Shown: positions 8,053 to 14,231 of the stretch, piece after piece
How the letters are laid out: each line of letters starts with the position of its first letter
How positions within the stretch are numbered: position 1 is the first letter of the stretch
Origin: CAIUGU01 sp031398625
GTDB taxonomy: Bacteria; Pseudomonadota; Gammaproteobacteria; Steroidobacterales; Steroidobacteraceae
Direction: 5' to 3'
Length of the DNA stretch: 14,231 nt
NCBI GenBank assembly: GCA_031398625.1
Contig: JANNNQ010000072.1
Coordinates: forward strand, 1 to 14,231
Made by a program: the position numbers and the translations under genes
Notes under the pieces: generated by a model
Seen by the model: the letters and a program-made list of their open reading frames with translations, nothing else
What the model was told of the DNA's origin: nothing
Database searches by the model: none

Positions 8053-9492
8053 ATGCACTTCAGAATCACCCTGCTGGCCGGACTAGCACTTTTCGGGAAT
8101 GGCTGCGACGGGTCGCGAATCGGCAGCAATCCCGAAAGCAGTGGCCGCGAGATCCAAGTACGAGTCGACGGAAGCCAGAAGTTCCAGCGAATTGATGGCT
8201 TTGGGGTCAATGCGAATTCCGCGAGCTGGAACAGCGGCGAACTGCAGCCGGCGATCGATCTGCTGATCGACGAAGGCGGCGCGACTCTCTGGCGCGTAGT
8301 GGTGGAAATGGCTGACTGGGAACTCGTCAACGACGATGACGATCCGGAGTCTTTCAACCTGGACTACTACGGGCGGGTTTTCGGTAGTCCCAAGTTCGAA
8401 TCCCTATGGAGCCTCCTCGGTCATCTGAACAACCGCGGAATCGACAACAACCTCGTCCTCAACATCATGGGCCGGGGGCCTGCCTGGATGGGGGGCGCCG
8501 ACCTTCCCGAGCACATGGAGGCCGAATGGGTAGAGACAGTTGCGGCACTCGCGCAGTACGCGCGGCAGAACCGGGGCCTGAGGTTCGGGATTTTCGCGCC
8601 CAACAACGAACCCGACTGGGATGGAATCGAAGGCATCCGGATGTCACCCAGCCAGTATGCGAGAACCCTGGGGATGCTCAGTCTGAAACTGGACCGGATA
8701 GGCCTTGGCAATCTGCGCCTGATGGGTCCGGATACGGCCAGAATTGACGCAGGAGTCGACGAGTACATGCCGGCACTCATGGCCAACAGGGAGTTGATGG
8801 CCAAGATCGATCATTTTGGTTTGCACAATTACCAGGGTAATGCCGGCGGCGCGGAAGCGGCCTTGCAGTCCTCGAGCTACCCCGACAGGAATTTCTGGGT
8901 AACGGAATTGAGCAACATCCAGGATGCTTTGCCACTTCTGTCACAAGGTGTGGCGGCAATCATGGTCTGGGACGCATTCGACTCCGTCTACGACCATGCC
9001 ATCGTTGCCGGGCGAGGCACCAATCCTCCCAACGACGTGGGCAACGGCCCTCCTCTCCTGGCGTACGAAGCGGCAACGGGCACATACTCCCCCAGGAAGC
9101 CCTTCTTCCAATTCGCACAACTCTTCCGGCTGGTACCTCCGGGCAGCATCCGGATTGGCACGGAAGAGAATGGACAAACTTCCGTGTGGGCTTTCCTCCA
9201 CGCTGATTCAGGTCGGGTGACGTTGGTGGGCCACAATTCCAGTCAGCTCGCCACCTCCTACTTCTTTACTCTGAACGATCTTCCAGACGTCGAAACGCTG
9301 GAGCTGCACCAGACGAACGAGGAGATGAACTTCCGGCTTGCAAGCCGAATCGAGGCAAAGCAGGGGACATTTCAGGTGAATGTCCCCGCCAGCACGGTGT
9401 TTACACTGTCTGCCGCTCCGCCCCCAGAACTGGTACTCGGCACGCCACAAAGCAACGGGGCCGGAGCACTGCCTGGCGCTCCGACCCCGTAA
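8053..9492 (+). CDS. Exported clan GH-A-like glycoside hydrolase (GH30-like)
   Basis: 479 residues. The N-terminus MHFRITLLAGLALFGNGC looks like a short signal peptide; GNGC is only a poor lipobox, so lipoprotein status is uncertain. The start of the mature domain (FQRIDGFGVNANSASW) resembles the opening of GH30-type enzymes. Candidate catalytic acids have the clan GH-A layout: Glu186 in NNEPDWDG as acid/base and Glu285 in WVTELSN as nucleophile, 99 residues apart. A barrel spans about residues 30-375 and a small beta-sandwich about 380-460. Retaining hydrolysis of a beta-linked glycan is expected; the exact family and substrate are unclear (GH30, GH39 or GH79 relatives are alternatives). The ATG at 8053 is preferred because it begins the signal peptide; upstream in-frame starts would overlap the transporter. 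It is convergent with the giant Ig-repeat protein gene. Confidence 0.82.
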   Translation: MHFRITLLAGLALFGNGCDGSRIGSNPESSGREIQVRVDGSQKFQRIDGFGVNANSASWNSGELQPAIDLLIDEGGATLWRVVVEMADWELVNDDDDPESFNLDYYGRVFGSPKFESLWSLLGHLNNRGIDNNLVLNIMGRGPAWMGGADLPEHMEAEWVETVAALAQYARQNRGLRFGIFAPNNEPDWDGIEGIRMSPSQYARTLGMLSLKLDRIGLGNLRLMGPDTARIDAGVDEYMPALMANRELMAKIDHFGLHNYQGNAGGAEAALQSSSYPDRNFWVTELSNIQDALPLLSQGVAAIMVWDAFDSVYDHAIVAGRGTNPPNDVGNGPPLLAYEAATGTYSPRKPFFQFAQLFRLVPPGSIRIGTEENGQTSVWAFLHADSGRVTLVGHNSSQLATSYFFTLNDLPDVETLELHQTNEEMNFRLASRIEAKQGTFQVNVPASTVFTLSAAPPPELVLGTPQSNGAGALPGAPTP

Positions 9493-9511
9493 CCGATCCT
9501 GACGGATCTAT

Positions 9512-9526
9512 GGCTACCCGGTAGCC
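9512..9526 (+). terminator. Hairpin 20 bases past the glycosidase stop
   Basis: GGCTAC (9512-9517) pairs with GTAGCC (9521-9526) across CCG. A weaker stem, GATCC/GGATC, lies just before it at 9495-9508. No T-run follows, so factor-independent termination is doubtful. The position between convergent genes favours a role in ending transcription. Confidence 0.4.
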
Positions 9527-9588
9527 TGCCTGAGCGACCGGGTTATCCCTCATCGAACCACGTTGTCCAGACATGGCCCGGTGATCGA

Positions 9589-9608
9589 AGGCTTCGCAAC
9601 CGAAGCCT
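9589..9608 (-). terminator. Perfect 8-bp hairpin past the stop of the Ig-repeat gene
   Basis: AGGCTTCG (9589-9596) and CGAAGCCT (9601-9608) are exact inverted copies around CAAC. Read on the minus strand, the stem begins 12 bases after the stop codon that ends at 9621. No U-tract follows, so it may work as a weak or Rho-assisted terminator or as a 3' end stabiliser. Confidence 0.5.
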
Positions 9609-9620
9609 GTCCGCCCAGGA

Positions 9621-12600
9621 TCAGTTCCTGTTGACGGTAATGACATCCTGGCTTTCGCGCCCTGCCCCGTCACGCGCGATCACGGTAATCACGTTCGAGC
9701 CGGTGCTGAGCGTAATGCTTCCCGTGTTCCAGCTCGTCGTGCCGCTTGCAGTCCCGTTACGCCCGCCGCGGCTGCTTGTCCACCTCACCTGCGCGATACC
9801 AGTGTGGGCATCTGACGCTGTTCCACCGATGGTGATGCTGCTCGCCGATGTACTGATCGATGAGTTGCTGGTAGGGGAAGTAATCGTGATCGCAGGAACT
9901 GCCGTATCCCGTGTCACCGTGATCGTGTCCGTACCCTGGTTGCCGGCCGCGTCCACGGCCCTGACGGTGATCGTGTTAACGCCCGCAGTGAGCGCAAGGG
10001 ACGAGATGGTCCAGTTGTTGCCGCTACGAGATGCCGTGCCGCTGCCTCCAGCAGAGTTCGTCCACGTCACTCCCGTAACCCCCACGTTGTCAGTGGCCGT
10101 TCCACCCAGCGTGACTGTGGTTCCGGTCGTAATGTAGCTGGTGGCTGTCGTGGGTGAGGAAATCGTCACTACCGGCAAAGTCGTGTCGCCCGCCGTCCGG
10201 GTTACCGTAATGGTGTCTGTCCCGGTCAATCCGGCCGCATCGCGAGCGGTAATCGTGATGGCATTGCTGCCAACCACCAGCGCGATGTTGGCGGTCGTCC
10301 AGCTGGTGGTGCCGGACGCAGTTCCAGTCGTGCCATTGGCGGCATTGGACCAGGTGACCTGGGTCACGCCCACGTTGTCCGCTGCGCTGCCGCCCAGCGC
10401 GACGGTCGTTCCACTTGTCGAGAAAGTGGTATTCGACGTTGGTGAACTGATGGTCGCCGTCGGGGCGGTCGTGTCCGTCCGCGTGATCGTGATGACGTCG
10501 GTATGCGGATTGTTGGCTGCATCCCGCCCCGTTACGGTGATCACGTTGGGACCGACCTGGAGCGCAATGTTGCTGATCGACCAGTTCGCGGTGCCGCTGG
10601 CCGTGCCACTGCCGCCGCGGTCGTTTGCCCATGTCACCTGGGTCACGCCGATGTTGTCCGTGGCCGTTCCACCGACATTGATCGTGCTCGCCGTGGTTGT
10701 ATGACTCGCCGAGGTAGTTGGCGTCGTGATGGTCACGATGGGAGCCGTCGTATCACCAGCATAGGTGACCGTCAGTACATCCGTCCCTTCGTTGCCAGCC
10801 GCGTCCCGCGCTCGAACGGTAACGATGTTGGTCCCCGCCTGAAGCGTGACGCTGGCGACCGACCAGGTGGTCGTCCCTGATGCCGTACCGCTGCCGCCAC
10901 GGTCGTTCGTCCAGGTTACCTGGGTCACACCCACCGAGTCCGAAGCCGAGCCCGCGAGGCTCAACGTGGCCGCCGAAGCGACATACGATGCCTGGTTGGT
11001 CGGCGCCGTGATTGTCACCGCTGGTGCAGTCGTATCCGGTGTATAGGTGACCGTCAACGTATCGGTGCTGGTGAGACCTGCCGCGTCGCGCGCAGTGACC
11101 GTGATCAGGTTGGAGCCTGCCACCAGCGGAATACCGGTAGCGGACCAGGCAGTCGTCCCCGTCGCGGTCCCCGCACCGCCCTGGCTGTTTGCCCAGGTGA
11201 CCTGCGTCACTCCGACGTTATCCGAGGCCGTACCGCCGATGCTCAACGATGCGGTTGAAGATGCATGGGTCGTGGAACTCGTCGGCGAGGTGATGGTGAC
11301 TGCCGGAGCCACCGTATCCGGACCGGTGCTGCTTGTGAAGACCACATCGACCCAGTAGTTCTCGCTGTTGTATGTCTGCGTGGGGAAGACCGGTGTCGAG
11401 GAGTAGATATAGAGACCGTTGGCACCACCGTCGCCATTCTGCGCGGCGTACAGCGGACCGTTTGTCACGCCGCTCGAAGCAAAGTAACCGTCTTCACCGA
11501 TATAGGAGCCGGAACTGGTGTGGTACGACACCACGTACCACGTGTTGGCGGTAACCGCCACAGGGGAAGACAGGTTGGCCTGTTGCCAGCCAGACGCCGT
11601 TTCTCCCTGGAACGTCACCTGCGCCAGCTGCGAACCACTTGCCGTCCAGAGCGTGCCGGTATGGGTACCGGTGTTGCCCGCGTTCTTGTAGAACCGGATG
11701 GCATTGATGAAGCCGTTGCTGCTGGCACGGAACCGTGTTCCGAGCTCCAGACTCGCACCAGCCTCGATGTCCGGGCCGGAGGCAGGAGCATCGCCGGAGC
11801 TCCAGATCGAGCAGGGGCACGTTGCGCTGCCCCCGACCGTGACCGAGACGCTGGTGGCGCTGCCAAGATTGCCGCTGTCATCCACGGCGCGAACCTGGAT
11901 CGTAGCGTCACCTGCAGTGGTTGGAGTCCAGCTGAAGGTCCAGGCCTCGCGACCCGTTGCCATGCGCCAGGTAGTGCCACCGTCCACCGAGACCTCAACG
12001 CCACCCACTACGCCGCCAGTGTCAACCGCTGTTCCGGAGATCGTCGCTGCCGTGTTGAGCGGCAGGTTCGCGCTCGCGGCTGGAACCACGATGGATACAG
12101 AGGGTGCAACCGTGTCTGTCGACGCGGAAGCGGCTACCAGTCCGTTCTGCAATGTAGCGGGCTGCACGTTCATGTCTGCGAACAGATTGACCGTAGCCTG
12201 CTGCATGCGCACGTCTGCGGGCGTTCCGGGACGATCATGAGTCGCATCAAGGCCCCAGGCCCACTGGATCGTGCCCGCACCGAACACCCGGGCTCCGCTG
12301 CTGTGCTTGTAGAAAGTCAGCGCATGGTTGGCAGTGCCCGTCGCGTACGTGGAGCCATAATCCTGGATCAGGTCCACGCCCGATACAGTCGTATTCGACA
12401 TCCGCACGAGACCCGCCGGCCGGAAGCCGTTGTCGAGGTCCGAATCCCACTCGTAGCCAAGCGTGCCCTGCGGCAACGTGGCCGTCTGGCCCGCCGTCAA
12501 GTTGGCAATCGAAGTATTCCGCCAGAAGCGCATCTTGCCTTCTGCAGCCGGCACCACGATCGCAGACGTGCCTGAGTTGACCGTGAACATGGTTCCCGTC

Positions 12601-14231
12601 AAGGCATTCTCAGGGCGGCCACCGTCAGCGGGCGGGCTGAAGCGCGGATCCCGCCACGTGCCAGTCCACTCGGCGGAAGGATCGATCTTCGCGCTGGCGT
12701 GGGTTTCCTTGTAGTTGACAAGCGTGCGATACGCGGTGTTCGAACCATCGATGCTGGCTTCCCAGCGTGTCTTCCAGAACACCTCGTTGCCGCTGAAGAA
12801 AGCCAGGCTGACGCCGGCTGCCCGGGCGGCCTCGACATTGGCGCGCTGCTGCGCAGACCAGTACTCGTCATGGCCAACGGACAGGAAGGCGCGGTGGTTG
12901 AGCAGGAGCGCGCCCGCCCGATCCGTATCGACTCCCGAGATGTAGGACACGTTGTATCCGTTCGCCTCGAGCCAGCGAACCATCGGGTATTCGGAGTTGA
13001 AGACCCAGTCCTGGCCATTGTCGACTGCGCGCGTCGCAAACGGACGGTTGTAGCTCACCTTGTAGGCGCGACCGGGGTTGGTACCCGGACCACCGACGTA
13101 CAGGCTGTTGCCACCGTAGTTGTTGTATGCCTGCCAAGTGGTGTCAGAAGTCTGGAAGACCATGTCCGACGTGCTGGAATCGTCGCGCACGATGAACACG
13201 ATATGGCTCGCGCCACCTGTATCAGTGCGCACGACCTTGGCGAAGTAGATGCCCGAAGTAGCATTGGCAGGAACCGTCCACGAGCCGGATACCGACCAGT
13301 TGCCGCAGTCGATCAGGCCGGTGGAGGCTTGGGTGAGACAGTTCGGCTGGTTCTGGGGCAGGGAAGCTGACGGATTGACCGTCGTGATCCTGCGTGCACC
13401 CAATCCACCGTAGTAGCCCATCCGGTAGATGTCGAACCGGTAAGCCGACGCGTTCGTGTCGACCTTGAACGACACAGTCTGGCCCCGGTTCACGCTGATC
13501 TGGGTCGCGAAGCCCTGGATCGAAGGATCGCCTGCACCATTCACGTCCCATTCGCTTGAGGGATTGCCAGTCAGGCAGTTCTCGGCAGTGATGGCGTTGG
13601 CAGCGCAAGGTCCACCAGCAGCGGCAGTCGTGAAGCTCCACGAGCTGGTCGCCGCGAGGGCATTGCCGGCGACATCCTTCACACGCGGATCAGCCGCTCC
13701 GCCCAGCACCGTTACCGTGTAGACACTGGCGCTGGCCAGCGTCGCGTTCGGCACGAGCGTCGCGGTAGTGCCGCTGTAGGTGACCGTCGACGCGATCAGG
13801 ACGTTCGAGGAATTGCGCAACTCTACGGTCGTGCCGTTGATGGTCGCCGCATCCATTGGCTCACTGAAGGTGACCGTAACGGCCGCATTGGTCGCGATGT
13901 TTGTACCACCGGCAGCAGGCACCCTGCCCGTGATGGTGGGAGCCGTCGTGTCGGGGCCGGTTCCGCCCGCCGAGAACACCACGTCCACCCAGTAGTTGGC
14001 ATCCTGCCACGTATTGTTGGGGAACACGTTGCCCGAGCCGTAGGCGTAGACACCATTGCCACCGGCAACCGGGCTGCTCAGCGCATGGAGGACGCCATTG
14101 TCCGTACCCGTGCTGGTGAAATAGTTGTTATTGATGGCATAGCCGCCGTTCGGCGCGAAGTACGACGCGACATACGTGGTATTCGCGGTGATTGCGACCG
14201 GCGAAGCAAACAATACCTGTTGCCAGCCCGT
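9621..14231 (-). CDS. Giant extracellular protein: DUF4082, dimethylformamidase beta-like module and Ig-like repeats (N-terminus off right edge)
   Basis: 1,536 residues plus stop; open to the right edge, so numbering starts at 14231. Order: end of a DUF4082-like domain (1-85, from GWQQV), a Big_5-type Ig-like domain (about 88-195, FSEPMD), a module like the beta subunit of N,N-dimethylformamidase (about 205-690), an Ig-like domain (about 704-803), a complete DUF4082-like domain (about 806-966, CPCSIW to NYWVDVVF), and six Ig-like repeats to the stop. The enzyme-like module shows YRMGYYGG, SEYPMVRW (Tyr415), GHDEYWS (Tyr457) and FFSGN. In the studied dimethylformamidase two tyrosines and a glutamate bind iron; Tyr415 and Tyr457 are candidates here, unproven. 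Many secreted proteins carry this module without any shown amidase activity. The TTG at 14213 is not the start because the domain continues past it. No C-terminal anchor is visible. Confidence 0.92.
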   Translation of the reverse strand, partial: TGWQQVLFASPVAITANTTYVASYFAPNGGYAINNNYFTSTGTDNGVLHALSSPVAGGNGVYAYGSGNVFPNNTWQDANYWVDVVFSAGGTGPDTTAPTITGRVPAAGGTNIATNAAVTVTFSEPMDAATINGTTVELRNSSNVLIASTVTYSGTTATLVPNATLASASVYTVTVLGGAADPRVKDVAGNALAATSSWSFTTAAAGGPCAANAITAENCLTGNPSSEWDVNGAGDPSIQGFATQISVNRGQTVSFKVDTNASAYRFDIYRMGYYGGLGARRITTVNPSASLPQNQPNCLTQASTGLIDCGNWSVSGSWTVPANATSGIYFAKVVRTDTGGASHIVFIVRDDSSTSDMVFQTSDTTWQAYNNYGGNSLYVGGPGTNPGRAYKVSYNRPFATRAVDNGQDWVFNSEYPMVRWLEANGYNVSYISGVDTDRAGALLLNHRAFLSVGHDEYWSAQQRANVEAARAAGVSLAFFSGNEVFWKTRWEASIDGSNTAYRTLVNYKETHASAKIDPSAEWTGTWRDPRFSPPADGGRPENALTGTMFTVNSGTSAIVVPAAEGKMRFWRNTSIANLTAGQTATLPQGTLGYEWDSDLDNGFRPAGLVRMSNTTVSGVDLIQDYGSTYATGTANHALTFYKHSSGARVFGAGTIQWAWGLDATHDRPGTPADVRMQQATVNLFADMNVQPATLQNGLVAASASTDTVAPSVSIVVPAASANLPLNTAATISGTAVDTGGVVGGVEVSVDGGTTWRMATGREAWTFSWTPTTAGDATIQVRAVDDSGNLGSATSVSVTVGGSATCPCSIWSSGDAPASGPDIEAGASLELGTRFRASSNGFINAIRFYKNAGNTGTHTGTLWTASGSQLAQVTFQGETASGWQQANLSSPVAVTANTWYVVSYHTSSGSYIGEDGYFASSGVTNGPLYAAQNGDGGANGLYIYSSTPVFPTQTYNSENYWVDVVFTSSTGPDTVAPAVTITSPTSSTTHASSTASLSIGGTASDNVGVTQVTWANSQGGAGTATGTTAWSATGIPLVAGSNLITVTARDAAGLTSTDTLTVTYTPDTTAPAVTITAPTNQASYVASAATLSLAGSASDSVGVTQVTWTNDRGGSGTASGTTTWSVASVTLQAGTNIVTVRARDAAGNEGTDVLTVTYAGDTTAPIVTITTPTTSASHTTTASTINVGGTATDNIGVTQVTWANDRGGSGTASGTANWSISNIALQVGPNVITVTGRDAANNPHTDVITITRTDTTAPTATISSPTSNTTFSTSGTTVALGGSAADNVGVTQVTWSNAANGTTGTASGTTSWTTANIALVVGSNAITITARDAAGLTGTDTITVTRTAGDTTLPVVTISSPTTATSYITTGTTVTLGGTATDNVGVTGVTWTNSAGGSGTASRSGNNWTISSLALTAGVNTITVRAVDAAGNQGTDTITVTRDTAVPAITITSPTSNSSISTSASSITIGGTASDAHTGIAQVRWTSSRGGRNGTASGTTSWNTGSITLSTGSNVITVIARDGAGRESQDVITVNRN
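9624..11321 (-). repeat. Six tandem Ig-like repeats of about 90-95 residues
   Basis: Six copies, each starting near DTxxPxxTI(T/S)xPT and containing GG-x-A-x-D followed by V-x-W-x-N/S, a G-T-A-S/T-GTT-x-W segment, and an ending of the type NxITVxARDAAG. Approximate boundaries are 11321-11038, 11037-10761, 10760-10484, 10483-10196, 10195-9918 and 9917-9624. Copies stay similar at the DNA level (for example the plus-strand motif acctgggtcac recurs). The last copy is the most diverged, with DAHTGIAQVRW in place of DNVGVTQVTW. These modules usually form stalks or bind surfaces. Confidence 0.9.

Larger units (their letters stand above)
9493..9620. other. Convergent intergenic region
   Basis: This 128-base gap lies between the stops of the plus-strand glycosidase and the minus-strand giant protein. 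It holds the hairpins at 9495-9526 and 9589-9608. I see no open frame of interest and no promoter. Confidence 0.6.

Noticed and set aside
7941..8357. N-terminal extension of the transporter
   Set aside because: The added residues resemble no transporter, and the region is coding on the plus strand for the glycosidase.
9624..11321. CRISPR-like or tandem non-coding repeat
   Set aside because: Period is about 280 bases, copies are imperfect and in frame, and they encode Ig-like domains.
11265..12575. 436-codon plus-strand open frame
   Set aside because: Antisense to the Ig-like/DUF4082 part of the giant protein, rich in Arg and Cys with no recognisable fold; a shadow frame.
12783..12785. Glu483 (SGNEVFW) as an iron ligand of the dimethylformamidase-like module
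   Set aside because: As I recall related proteins, this position is variable (for example SGNTCFW-type), so I do not claim it as the carboxylate ligand.
14211..14213. TTG as start of the giant protein
   Set aside because: The DUF4082-like domain continues in frame to the right edge (GWQQV before it), so the gene is cut by the window.

Overview
The window is about 60% GC with dense, long open frames, which fits a free-living Gram-negative bacterium (probably a proteobacterium, though no marker gene here fixes the lineage). I see five protein genes. Two very large secreted multidomain proteins run off the left and right edges. Between them lie a TolB-like membrane-anchored propeller protein, a major facilitator transporter and a secreted glycosidase-like protein. 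There are no rRNA or tRNA genes, CRISPR arrays or insertion sequences that I can recognise.

Layout. (1) 1-5275, minus: a protein of more than 1,750 residues with a GTG start, a strong ribosome binding site and a signal peptide. Its centre is a complete galactose oxidase/glyoxal oxidase-type copper radical enzyme. It is preceded by two sets of repeats and followed by Fn3, Ig-like, LamG and YVTN-like propeller domains, and its C-terminus lies beyond the left edge. (2) 5276-5524: a non-coding gap with an AT-rich inverted repeat. (3) 5525-6664 and 6675-7940, minus: a two-gene unit, transporter first and propeller protein second, 10 bases apart. (4) 8053-9492, plus: an exported clan GH-A-like glycosidase, divergent from the transporter across a 112-base gap. 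(5) 9493-9620: a convergent gap with hairpins. (6) 9621-14231, minus: the C-terminal 1,536 residues of a giant protein with DUF4082-like domains around an N,N-dimethylformamidase beta-subunit-like module, ending in six tandem Ig-like repeats.

How the genes could work together is inference. Three of the five products carry enzyme-like modules and look exported, each joined to sugar- or surface-binding-type domains, and a transporter and a periplasmic propeller protein sit between them. This suggests modification or turnover of an extracellular glycan or matrix, with the copper oxidase oxidising sugar or aldehyde groups and releasing hydrogen peroxide. The most unusual parts are the architecture of the copper oxidase, including His-bearing 96-residue repeats beside it and an alternating A-B-A'-B' repeat at its N-terminus, and the dimethylformamidase-like module built into an adhesin-like scaffold.
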